Positions 21,331 to 30,233 of a stretch of DNA of 30,233 bases are shown in pieces. A program made the position numbers and the translations under genes. The notes under the pieces were generated by a model. That model was given only the letters and a program-made list of their open reading frames with translations, did no database searches and was not told the origin of the DNA. Location: contig MNCI01004869.1 in assembly GCA_015680685.1 (NCBI GenBank), positions 32,326-62,558 on the forward strand, read 5' to 3'. The DNA comes from Gnetum montanum. Its lineage: Eukaryota > Streptophyta > Gnetopsida > Gnetales > Gnetaceae. Positions within the stretch are counted from its first letter, which is position 1, and every line of letters begins with the position of its first letter.

Positions 21331-23824
21331 TTGATCCAATCAGAGATAGCATGAGTTAACATCACAGTGTAGATCTAAGGTGACACTTGGTTCAAAGGGT
21401 GCTCAAATGTATTTGATGTAGAGGATGGAGGTGTTGAAGATACAGGGAAACTAGTCGTATTAGGTTGTGAGGGCTTGGGAGAACTGTTGGATCTGAAGAA
21501 GGATCATTTCCTAGAAGGATTATCCGAACCACATGGTTGGAAGGCTAGTTGTGAATATACAACCCTTGTATCATTTTGTTGCTATGGTAGAATTTCAACC
21601 TACATGGATGAAGTAGGAGGTAACTGGGTTCACAGTAGAGGGATATGTGCAAATAGATGTAGAGGGTGATATGAATATGGGTTCTCTCCTCGAGTAGATG
21701 GTGAATGGGCTTGGTGGTACTTTGAAAGGTAATAATGATGTTGAAATAAGGTGTGGCTTGTAGAACTTCTTAGAGAGACGGGTTGTTGAACATACTACCC
21801 ATAGGGATATGGTTGCTTATAAGGGTACTGCTATCTTGGTGGTGCCATTTTCCATTATTATGATTGGTGTCATTCTTGATATTGCTCATAGGATTCTGGT
21901 GGAGATCCACTTGGATAATAAGCTTGTTGGTGCTGGTCGAACTACCTTAGATTACTTTGAGGATAGGATAATCATCTGGGTACTTACCTCCTTGCTAGTC
22001 GTAGATTCAATGCATACACCCCAGACTCTTGTAAGTGTGACACCATAGGGTAACATCCCTTTGGATGTTCATATTGACAAATGTCATAACCAATATCATC
22101 TTTAGAGTCTATCTCCATAAATTCTTCTACTGCAGCAACTTTGCCCTTACCTCTTTGGTAGTCACATTCAACTTCTTTCTGCCTCCTATAGTTATGATCA
22201 CTATTTTCCCCTTTGGATTCTTTAGCAATATTTATAGAAATTTGGAATTTTTCATCCAAAGAGTCCCATAATTTATCAACCTTTGCTAAAATATTAGAGA
22301 AAGTTTTTTGGATAGGCAAGGTTTTCCTATTCACCACTTCATCGAGTGGTGACTCCTCCTCATTATAAAATCAAACCTCCTTTTTTCCTATGGAAGGATC
22401 CCTATCATACTCTTCTACACTTTCCCTTTTTTGCAACTCATCTTCTTCTTTTGTGACCTATTCTATTAGCCTTTGAATCTGATGAGTTCTTAGTTTAGAC
22501 AATCTCCCTTGGGCATACACACCAAGAGTTCTTTTGATTTCTACTTTGAGCCCCTCTATGATGTGGAGAAGTTTTTCCCTCTGAGAATAACCATGGCTAG
22601 GGCATTAGTGTAAGAGTGAATAATATTTGCCCATGGTGGAATCCAATGGTTCATGTATTCCCTATTTCTAGCCTTGGATTTGCTTTCTTAGATTAGACAC
22701 TTTAGAGTATGTCTAGTATTTATCATTAAATAGTTTCAACATGGTACTCCATCTACAAATGGATTCCAACTCCAAGGACCAGTACCAACTTTCAGCTTTC
22801 CTAATGAGTATCCTAGGGAATAGCTTGAGTTTCTACCAGTCATATTGAATGTTCTATAAGGCATAGGCATCATAGAAAGCTTGTAGATGGTTATGTGAAT
22901 TAGAGTTAAATCCCCCCTCTAATTTTAGGACATTGTTCATGTCTAAGCACTTAATCTAACTATCTTTCACATGCCTAGCTAGAATCTTAACTACCTCTAG
23001 AATGTTAAGCATGATTTGAGTTGCTAATAGAAGTTCATCATCATGATTATGTCGATGATGCTGATGATGGTTTCTGCCATCCCTTCATTCTTGGTAGGCT
23101 CTACGATAATTTTTGTCTTGTTGATCATCTTCATCGTGGGTATTTCTTTGATGGCTTCTATTAGAACCAGAAGATGAAGAGGAATGTTCAGAATTGGATG
23201 AAGAGGATGAAGAGGAAGGTGGACTGCCACCACCATTGCAGTGTCCTCCATCATCTCTTCACTCATTACAACCACCATCCTTAAATCCCTTGCCATTGTA
23301 ATGTTTTGTTGAGTCCTTGCCTTGACTATCACTTTTTCCTGAACCTAGTTTATGAATAGTGGACTGTACGTTCAAGACCAAAACCTCATTAGCAATAACA
23401 AAGGGTGGAGAATTTTCATGTTGAGAAGCCCTAGGAGGATGATCCATATTGTCATATTGGTTTAATAGGAACAAGGGATTAGTGAAGTGTTTTCCCTTCA
23501 TTAACTCATAGTTCTTCTACTGGTGTCGATCTCTCCTGTAGTATGGTTTAGTGGGATAGTAGTTCCAAGTGTCATAACCATTCACAATGTATTCCTCATG
23601 AAGATCTAAGATATCTAACTTCTTAAGAGTTTGAATTAGCATCCCTAGCATAGATTGATCAAGGGGCATTACGATGTTTCCCTCCATATCAAGACATCAT
23701 AGACATTCATCCTAATGTAGGATGAAGGTAAAATCTAGTACATACTCATCTAGATGAGTATATATGACTTTGCACTCTTATGGGACCGACAATTTGACAT
23801 CTTCATGCTTGTAGGAAGAAGACA
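21331..23824 (-). pseudogene. Gypsy gag
   Basis: The capsid-type polyprotein, from a Met at 23824 (MSSSYKHEDVKLSVP) about 150 bp inside the 5' LTR. After a Ser-rich acidic linker (SPPSSSSSSNSEHSSSSSG, about 23225-23165) comes the capsid core near 22870-22600: AFYDAYAL, KLKLFPR, AESWYWSLELESICRW, SNLRKQIQG and GYSQREKLLHIIEGLK. This fits the retrotransposon gag pattern (LF...A..WY.SLE..SI..W). A charged region with DELQKRESVEEYDRD follows (about 22450-22380), then a Gln/Pro/Tyr-rich tail before protease. I see no CCHC knuckle. Stops and shifts are frequent. Frames at 23024-23332 (minus) and 21475-22271 (plus) are shadows. Confidence 0.8.
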
Positions 23825-23956
23825 TTTTGCAACAAATAAAATAATTAGAATGCTTTTGTAATTATAGGTCATGTGGGAGTGATGTTGACCATGCATTCAT
23901 CCAATGATATTACTAATGATCAGTAATCCTAGATAGCGCATGTTTCAACAAACAAA

Positions 23957-23976
23957 GTCCTTTGCAAAAATGCCAA
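23957..23976 (-). promoter_or_regulatory. Primer-binding site, decayed tRNA-Asp type
   Basis: Directly inside the 5' LTR the minus strand reads ttggcatttttgcaaagg. The Athila-group site complementary to tRNA-Asp is of the form TTGGCGCCGTTGCCGGGG. The frame of matches (ttggc, tt, gc, gg) is kept and most changes are transitions, as expected from methylated cytosine decay. Confidence 0.55.
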
Positions 23977-24829
23977 TGATGAGTGGTGAGGTACCCCTAT
24001 GCCCAACCATATGAATCACAAAGTGTTCACACACGATTTGGTCAAATTCCGTGGACTTTATAGTTTCCAATGCACTAGTCTTCTAGGAAGTGAATCTTGC
24101 CCTAAAGTCATTCATTGTCTTCCCAATTACACTTGTGACATATAAAGATATGGCTAAGTGTAATCAAGCCATATGATTTTTATCATTTTATGTCTTATGT
24201 TCTTTGGTGCTTGGGGAGAGAGAGAGATGAAGTAATTTAATGACTAATCTAAATTAACTAACTAACTGGTCCTAACATAAGCATCCAGTCCCACTTTCCA
24301 TACACATCCTAAACTCATGTATCCAATGTTGGGTTACCAAGCGCTATGCTACTAGGCACACCAAGCAATAACACTACTAGGATTACTAAGTGAATATGTG
24401 TTACACTTGAAGTGGTCATACTTATGTATTTAATTTATCTAGCTTATATTACTTAATTTGCTAAATTATTGGGAAAAATTAAATAAATAACCAAAAGCAT
24501 TGAATAAATGAATGAATATCTAAACTATCCAAAATTCTACAAGGTTTATCAAGAAGCTCGTCTTTATTTTTGTACACATTGTTGTGCTCAGGTACAACAA
24601 TACTCAAGTAAAGATTCATACACTCAATGACTCCTACTACGAGCACTCAGGAAAATATTCTAACTTCAAATGGAAAAACTACAATAGCTTGCTACACTAT
24701 GACTGACTGATGTCATAAATGTAGTTGGTGAGCACCTATTTATAGGCAAGAATAGACTATGCATTGACAAGGACTAGTTGACGCATGAAACGATGCATCG
24801 ATGGGGCCTCATCCACCTGTGACTTATCA
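23977..24829 (-). repeat. 5' LTR of element A (853 bp)
   Basis: It starts tgatgagtggtgaggtaccc and ends gtgacttatca, pairing with 12147-13019. Compared with that LTR it has a short deletion in the enhancer block before the terminus (ggggcctc then atccacctg). In the element's sense it drives gag-pol. Confidence 0.92.
24737..24745 (-). promoter_or_regulatory. TATA box of element A 5' LTR
   Basis: CTATAAATA in minus sense at the family's conserved position, about 85 bp from the LTR start. It is the promoter for the whole element. Confidence 0.7.
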
Positions 24830-24834
24830 CTATG
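24830..24834. repeat. Target-site duplication of element A, right copy
   Basis: ctatg, one mismatch from ccatg at 12142-12146. Confidence 0.7.
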
Positions 24835-26634
24835 TCTCTTTTAATTTTCATACCAAAATAGTTTTAGCAACACCAAGATCTATCATCTCAAATCAAAAAG
24901 AAAGAAGCTTTTTTAACTCTTTAATTTCATTCACATTACTTCCTACTATTAATATGCCATCAATATATAGTAATAAAATTAAATTTTTTTCACTTTTACT
25001 TTTAACATATAAACATGAGTCTTCTTTATTTCTAATGAAGCCAAGACTTAACATGTATTCATTAAATTTCTTATTTCACTTCCTTGTGCTTGTTTAGGCT
25101 CATACAATGATCTTCATAATCGACACACTATATGCTCTTTTCTTTTCTTTTCATACCTTTCAAGTTGAAGCATATATGATTCTTCCTCAAGATCACCATT
25201 GTGGAAAGTAGTTTTTACATCCATCTATTCAAGTTCTAGATCATAGGTAACTACTATTGATAATAATGATCGAATGGATGTTAGTTTTAGCACAGGGAAG
25301 AAGATTTCATCATAATCAATTCCCCTCATTTGGGAATAACCCTTAGCAACAAGATGTGCTTTAAACTAGTCACTAGATTTAATTTTGAATACCCACTAAC
25401 ATCTAATTGTGTTTCTACTAGATGATAGTTTAACCAATTTCCATGTTTTATTCTTATGAATAAAATACATATTATCATCCATCACTCACTTCCACTTTTT
25501 ATGATAAAGAGATGAACATGCTTCATCCTAGATGAATGCTTTCACTTCAATGATTAGAATTTGATTTTCAATTCAAGTGGGTGATTTTCTTATACAACTA
25601 GATTATCTTAAGGATTATGAAGTTGATGTAACATCATGTTGATACTCTATTTTCTTATCTTCACTTAAATATTCTCCTATGCTTATTTCTTGAATATCAT
25701 TCATACCATCCTATTTGTTAGGAGCAATGTCTATTGTTAAGGAAGGATGATCCTCTAAATTCTCTTTATTAATCTAGAAAAATACATGATCAACTATTAC
25801 ATGATTAGAAATATTGTGCTTTATATGTCCACAAGTCTCTCTAAATATAACATCATAACTATAGATAACCCTGTTGGTTTTTGGGTTTTACAACACATTA
25901 AATTTTGCACCATGATCATAACAAAAAATGACATACCTTATAGACTTGTAATTTAGTTTTGATCTATTAGTTTCTAGAAAATGTACATAAGCTTCATATT
26001 CAAAAACTCAAAGATAATTTAAATTAATAGGCATACCCCTTGCTTCATATTTCTTTTGGAACCCTTCTACCAAATACAAAAAATCATATGACTTTTTTAT
26101 GAGATAGAAAGTAATCATTGCTACTTCAACCCAAAAATATTTTTTAAGACTAGCTCTACTTAGCATGTATCTAGTTCATTTTATCAATATTGTATTAAAA
26201 TTTTCAGCTACTCCATTCTCCTCAAAAGTTTGTGGAATAGTTTTATACTTGTATATGTCATGTTCTTTATCAAAATATTCCAAAGTAGAAAAGAAAAAAT
26301 CGCTATCATTATCTGTTGTGAGAGATTTAGTTTTCTTTATTAAACAATTTTCAACAGGAGCTTTGAACTCTTTAAATTTTTTTAAAACCTCACACTTATA
26401 TTTCCTTAAACAAATCAAAGCTTTTCTTGAAAATTCACCAATGAATAAAATATAATATGTAGCACCTCCAAATAAACATGTTTGTGAGGTCTTCATAGGT
26501 TCACATACATCATCATTTATTAACTCTAACATTATTTCTTCGAAGTCCTGAATGTGTTTTTTTACATAGGAAATGATGATAAAATTTATTGAATCCTCTA
26601 TGTTACATCCTAAAATATAACTTAAGAATCCCAT
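24835..26634 (-). pseudogene. Copia integrase and N-terminal RT
   Basis: The minus strand gives a copia integrase at 26634-26176: LELINDDVCEPMKTS, ATYYILFIGEFSRKA, KKFKEFKAPVENCL, KSLTTDNDSDFFFS and NGVAENFN. These match the HSD.CGP, DDFSRK, TDNG.EF and NGVAER blocks of the DDE core; the second block and the TDN block are altered. RT follows: KAHLVAKGYSQMRGIDYDEIF near 25360-25300, MDVKTTFHNGDLEEE near 25230-25190, and a V-C-R-L-R-R-S-L-Y block. The catalytic YVDD is now Y-I-D-G (24956-24967). The reading passes into element A at 24834 and resumes in the same frame at 12146. Gag is missing upstream. Confidence 0.88.
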
Positions 26635-26640
26635 AATTAA

Positions 26641-27291
26641 ATTATATAAATCTTAATACTTAGGATATGTGATATCATAATGCTTATAAAGTTAAGAAAG
26701 AATCAATCGTAAGCACTATAAAACTTAAACTCAAAACTACATGGTATGAAAATAAAATCCACATTAAAGTGATATAATTATAACATTATTCAAAATCTTA
26801 GTAGAGTTGATAATAGATATCGTTAGTACATCCATCCCAATACATCTTATTCAACATCACATAAAATCTCAAAGAACTATAATTATAAATAGAGAAAATA
26901 GCTCAGTTAAACAAAGCTCTAATAATCCTCAAGTTCCTAGCTCATGCCAACTAAACTTGCATACAAAGATTGGAAAAAGAATTAGAAACCTCAATCTAGA
27001 GAAAGTTGTAGGATGGAATAACATGCTACACAGAAAGCTCATGTTAAGATTCCCAAGATTATAGTTCATATCTAATGCTAAAAACCATGAAGTTAAACAA
27101 AATATCAAATAAATAGATTATCTACAATTGCTCGAGAAATTTACCCTCCTGAAAGACTAGTTAACCAAGCCTTACCTATCTTGGAAGAAATCAAATACCT
27201 TCCTTAAGGACTAGTTAACTAGCCTTAGCTATCTTAGATAAAGTTGATCCTAGAAGTAACCCTTATAGTTAAACTATCCTGATTGTTTTGA
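26641..27291. other. AT-rich DNA upstream of the copia remnant, unassigned
   Basis: No copia gag or LTR could be read here. A plus-strand frame at 26807-27064 (85 codons) lacks any recognisable motif and is probably chance. The region may be flanking DNA or another decayed element. Confidence 0.4.
27146..27245. repeat. 54-bp tandem duplication
   Basis: gactagttaaccaagccttacctatcttgg at 27155 recurs as gactagttaactagccttagctatcttag at 27209. Two diverged copies; no coding potential. Confidence 0.75.
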
Positions 27292-27296
27292 ATCAT

Positions 27297-28177
27297 TGAT
27301 GAGTGGCAAGTGTTTCCTACACCCAACTATACAAATCACAAGCATTCAGATGTAATCCAATCGAATTTCATGAAATTCTTCTAGCCCTAGATGTCATAGA
27401 TAATTGTATATTTAGTTGTAGGTCATTGTCTTCCTAATCATCACTTGTGCTAGCTCAATGAGTATGCTTAAGTAAGATTGAGACATAAGATATTTATATT
27501 TTTGTCATTTTTTAATAATTAAAATATTAAAATAATAAATTGGCTAAAATATTAATTCCTAACTAACCATGAAATTAATAGAAATCTAAGCTATTCTAAG
27601 TATAAAACATTCATTTCTACTTTCTATACCCATCTTGAACCTATATTAACATTGCTAGTTCCTAAGTGTATACTACTAGGCATACCAAGTATTTATTGTT
27701 GGGATTACCAAATGTTAATATATGATGTTTGAAGTAGTCATGATGATGTGATTACAAAATGAAGTATTAAAATATTAATTTTCTAAAACCAATAAAGTAA
27801 ATGCATTTAAAAGTAAAGTTCCTTAAGATAAAATAAGTATTAATCCAAGTGCTACAATGGAAGGAATCAATGTCAAGTTTATTGTTGTTTATAAAATGTG
27901 TCAAGGTACAATATTACTTGAATAAAGCTTAATTTGATCAATTCATTCCATGCTACCAGCACTCAAAGGTAAATTTAGCTAAGTCCTCTGAAAGTAAATT
28001 GCAAGAGCTTCACCATGGAAATGACCAAAGGTATCATAAATGTGGGTGATGCATGCATTTATATAGGCTTAGGGTGAAATGGCTTCAACACATATGCATC
28101 AACATATCCAAGGATGTGTCAACAAGGTTGCATTAATCCAAGTCCATCGATGTAGCTAACTAAAAGACTCTTCATCA
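27297..28177 (-). repeat. Probable solo LTR of the element A/B family
   Basis: It starts tgatgagtggcaagtgtttc, ends gactcttcatca, and is flanked by perfect ATCAT duplications (27292-27296 and 28178-28182). Its length of 881 bp fits the family. It is strongly diverged from the other LTRs. No polypurine tract abuts the end, as expected of a solo LTR, although taccctcatga 17 bp further on leaves open a decayed 3' LTR with internal sequence. Confidence 0.75.
28057..28066 (-). promoter_or_regulatory. TATA box of the solo LTR
   Basis: atttatatag gives CTATATAAAT in minus sense, at the same place as the TATA boxes of the sister LTRs. Confidence 0.55.
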
Positions 28178-28182
28178 ATCAT

Positions 28183-28696
28183 AAAATCAAAGATTACCCT
28201 CATGAGAAAACATAAGTGATGTGAGTAGGCATTGGTAGTAAATTAGTCCTCCCACAATGCTTGTCCATTGTCACAACCTAGACATAATCATATGTGACAT
28301 AGGTTAAGTATGGCAACCAACCCTATCCTCCAAAATGCCTATCCATTGATACATAATCCAAGCAACTAAGGTATAATCATAGGTGAAACACCACAAAATT
28401 TTTGGCAACACTTCTAGACAACTTCAGAGCCTCTGAAATGGCTCCAAGCAACCCACCATGGAGCAAGCAAGGTCCCCTTGGGGCCCACAAATCACGATGA
28501 CAAGTCTTGGTATCAAGAATAATCCATTTCAAGTCAAAAGATGCAATTTTGGCTAAGTACAATGTGCTTGTGTTGTGTTTACGCTGCACAACATAAGGAT
28601 CAGCGTCACTAGCATTTGGGGCCCCAAAACTGAGTCAAAACATGCCAAAATCAAGCACAAGGACCCCCCATGACCTTCGCCAAGGTCCCCAGTAGC
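28183..28696. other. Spacer, no gene recognised
   Basis: The part up to about 28370 is AT-rich with a faint internal duplication (tcctcccacaatgcttgtccattg and tcctccaaaatgcctatccattg). From about 28400 it becomes GC-richer (ccttggggcccac, ggggccccaaaactg). The minus-strand frame 28377-28589 (70 codons) has no known motif. Confidence 0.45.
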
Positions 28697-29083
28697 TCCC
28701 AGCCTTCAGAAAATCAAAATTCGGACTTTAAATGAGGTAGTTTCAGTTGATTATGCGGCTACATTTTCTTACGCTGTAGAGAGTAAGGATGTGTAAACAC
28801 TATTCACTGCGTAAAATACTATTCATCGCGTGAACACTATTCACTGCGTAAAATACTATTCATCACGTGAACACTATTCATCAACTTCTAGAAAATTACA
28901 GAAATATTTTAGAAAATGGTAGAGAATTATCAACATCAGCAACTTCCAGAAAATTCTCAACATCAGTGGTTCCCAACCTTCAGAAAATCAAAGCTCGGGC
29001 CTTAAATGAAGTGTTTTCAGTTGATTACGCTGCAGCTACATTTTCTTACACTGCATAGCGTAAGGATGCGTAAATCACTATTC
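28697..29083. repeat. 110-bp direct repeat at 274-bp spacing, with 37-bp tandem units
   Basis: The segment from cccagccttcagaaaatcaaa (28698) recurs from cccaaccttcagaaaatcaaa (28972). Both run through gtttcagttgatta and acattttcttac to cactattca. Between them, aacactattcactgcgtaaaa begins at 28796 and 28833, with a partial unit at 28870, a 37-bp period. CpGs are well kept, so the block is fairly young. Confidence 0.85.
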
Positions 29084-30048
29084 ATCAACGTCAATCACTA
29101 TTGATGAGTGGTAAGGTACCCCTACACTCCACCATACGAATACGAGTGTACACGCGCGATCCGGTCGAACTCCGCAGACTAAATGCCTTAACGCCACAAG
29201 AAACACTTGGGGTTAATCGTTCGTTGTCTTCCCAGGCTTGCTTGTATGTGTCACGGTGTATGGTTAAGCAAGTCTGAGGTATGTGATTTTTTTGGTCTTT
29301 TCGGCTTATCTTCTATGCTACCAGGAGAAAGGGTTGAGAAAACTAAACTAACTCTAACTAAGATCTAAGTCTAAATTAACTAGCGTCAGCATCCGTTCCC
29401 ACTTGCCGGACACACCCTGAACTATGCAACTGCAGCTTACCAAACGCTAATCGTTACTGGGATCGCCACACGTAACGCAAGTGCTCGAAGTGGTCGTACT
29501 GAGGCACCTATTTAGCCTACGTGTGATAAGCAGCCGATTCCTTAGCCAGCCGTACACACCCGTGGGTGCTCGTAACTAAGTCGTACTTATCACACGATCT
29601 AGCCTAGCAATGAGCAGCCAATTCCTCAACTAGCCATACACATTAGACCCTGGAGTTACCAAGCGCAAAATCTTGGAATATGCTACTGGGTTACCAAGCA
29701 TCCAATGCTCGTAATTGAGTCGTACTCATGCATTGCGTCAAGCAGCTGATTCCTTGACTAGCCGTACACGTCTGTAGACGCTCGTAATCAAGTCGTACTT
29801 AAACACACTAGGAAAGCAGTAAATGAAAGTAAGAAATGAAACCACGTGCAGCAAGGTTTATCCAAACAAGTTCATCTTTATTGCTGTACACAACTTGGGT
29901 TTAGGTTACAAGCTGCTCGAATAAAGAGCCGTTCACTCTAGGACTCCTACTGCGGGCACATGGGGAAAAATTCTAACTCTAGAGTGATCAATCTGTCAGA
30001 GCTTCGCTATACTAGGCAAGATTGGGAAATGAAGGGAGTGCCGCCTCT

Positions 30049-30057
30049 TATTTATAG
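30049..30057 (-). promoter_or_regulatory. TATA box of the young LTR
   Basis: CTATAAATA in minus sense, just downstream of the GATATC array in the element's direction. Confidence 0.7.
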
Positions 30058-30069
30058 ATATGGTGGCGG

Positions 30070-30135
30070 GACGCGATATCGTAGGAGAAGACGCGATATC
30101 ACGTACGCGATATCACATGGGATGCGATATCGCGG
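30070..30135 (-). promoter_or_regulatory. Array of four GATATC palindromes upstream of the LTR TATA box
   Basis: GATATC occurs at 30075, 30095, 30109 and 30126, each preceded by gc or cgc. In element sense they lie within about 70 bp upstream of the TATA box, the place of an enhancer. The right LTR of element B has GATATC/AATATC copies in the same place; element A has gatgcatc palindromes there instead. A transcription factor site is inferred; the factor is unknown. Confidence 0.55.
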
Positions 30136-30159
30136 CCTAGTGTAAGTCGCGTCTCATCA

Positions 30160-30233
30160 TACCCCCATGACTGAATGAAAACTCGTCCTCGAGTTCCTTA
30201 CAATGATATCAGGTAGGTATGGGATTATTAGGG
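30160..30233 (-). mobile_element. Polypurine tract and internal 3' end of the young gypsy element
   Basis: tacccccatgactgaatg then aaaactcgtcctcgag and ggtatgggattatt match 13020-13090 of element A position by position. The element runs out of the window. Confidence 0.8.

Larger units (their letters stand above)
12147..24829 (-). mobile_element. Ty3/gypsy element A, Athila-like, 12.7 kb, full structure but decayed
   Basis: It is bounded by two LTRs of the same family (12147-13019 and 23977-24829) and near-identical 5-bp target duplications. Reading on the minus strand, it has a primer-binding site at 23976, gag, protease, RT-RNase H, integrase, a non-coding module, an internal LTR-like promoter block, an extra ORF and a polypurine tract at 13020. 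Pol order and motifs are Ty3/gypsy. The Asp-type primer site, single RNase H, DGYSGY and MDDF motifs, and an extra ORF downstream of pol point to the Athila group. All ORFs carry stops or shifts. Confidence 0.9.
7741..26640 (-). mobile_element. Ty1/copia retrotransposon remnant, split by two gypsy insertions
   Basis: On the minus strand the copia order integrase, RT, RNase H is read from high to low coordinate across three blocks: 24835-26634, 11339-12146 and 7741-8689. Between them lie gypsy elements A (12147-24829) and B (8690-11333). Gag and the zinc-finger part of integrase are missing upstream of about 26634, and no copia LTR was recognised at either end. The element is the oldest insertion of this nest because the two gypsy elements sit inside it. 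All coding parts contain stops. Confidence 0.85.
29102..30159 (-). repeat. Young CpG-rich 3' LTR of a further gypsy element
   Basis: It starts tgatgagtggtaaggtaccc and ends gcgtctcatca, then tacccccat (polypurine tract). The internal side continues to the window edge, so this is the 3' LTR of a minus-strand element lying mostly beyond 30233. At 1058 bp it is longer than its relatives, partly through extra repeats such as agcagc(c/t)gattcctt and cgtaa(c/t)t(a/g)agtcgtact units (about 29529-29800). CG dinucleotides are abundant where the other copies show TG or CA. Confidence 0.88.

Noticed and set aside
21475-22271. Plus-strand frames at 21475, 21809 and 22065
   Set aside because: Antisense of the gag tail of element A, which has recognisable gag and protease on the minus strand.
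23024-23332. Minus-strand frame rich in Met/Ile
   Set aside because: It is another frame of the Ser-rich gag linker; the neighbouring frame gives the low-complexity Ser/Asn/His sequence typical of linkers.
26807-27064. Plus-strand frame of 85 codons
   Set aside because: No motif, AT-rich codon pattern, no start context or neighbour to support it.
28377-28589. Minus-strand frame of 70 codons in GC-richer DNA
   Set aside because: No recognisable domain; open frame length is within chance for this composition.

Overview
The window reads as intergenic DNA from a large, repeat-rich plant nuclear genome. It is AT-rich, has no intact host gene that I can recognise, and is almost entirely stacked, decayed retrotransposons of plant type: Ty1/copia, Ty3/gypsy resembling the Athila group, and a LINE. 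Heavy CG to TG/CA decay in the older copies fits long-term cytosine methylation. A gymnosperm is my best guess from the age and nesting of the elements, but the sequence does not prove it.

Layout. 1-2040: low-complexity flank with a 71-bp tandem duplication and a 396-bp degenerate direct repeat. 2041-5775: a plus-strand LINE with ORF1-like, endonuclease, reverse transcriptase (YTDD) and Cys-rich C-terminal regions, all broken by stops. 5776-6480: a short stretch that keeps CpGs and matches nothing I know. 6481-7590: a minisatellite whose best part is a 61-bp composite unit.

7741-26640: one minus-strand Ty1/copia element, split twice by later Ty3/gypsy insertions. Its integrase and first RT half lie at 24835-26634. 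The RT end and RNase H lie at 11339-12146. Two further tandem copies of the RNase H segment lie at about 8245-8689 and 7741-8190. Gypsy element A (12147-24829, 12.7 kb, minus strand) interrupts the RT. It has two LTRs, a near-match target duplication (ccatg/ctatg), a decayed tRNA-Asp-like primer site, a polypurine tract, gag, protease, RT-RNase H, an integrase lacking its catalytic core, and an extra ORF after pol. Gypsy element B (8690-11333) is a strongly deleted relative inserted between two of the RNase H repeats, with a perfect ATAAC target duplication.

26641-30233: unexplained AT-rich DNA, an apparent solo LTR of the same family (27297-28177, ATCAT duplication), short tandem repeats, and a much younger CpG-rich LTR (29102-30159) followed by a polypurine tract. 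That last LTR is the 3' end of an element continuing past the right edge.

The most interesting signal is inside element A. At about 16530-16625, some 330 bp upstream (minus strand) of the extra ORF, lies a copy of the LTR promoter core: the same TATA box plus the same GAGGCCC-GTCAACAT enhancer block at nearly the same spacing. It suggests that the extra ORF had its own LTR-derived internal promoter. No working multi-gene system is visible; everything coding is pseudogenised.
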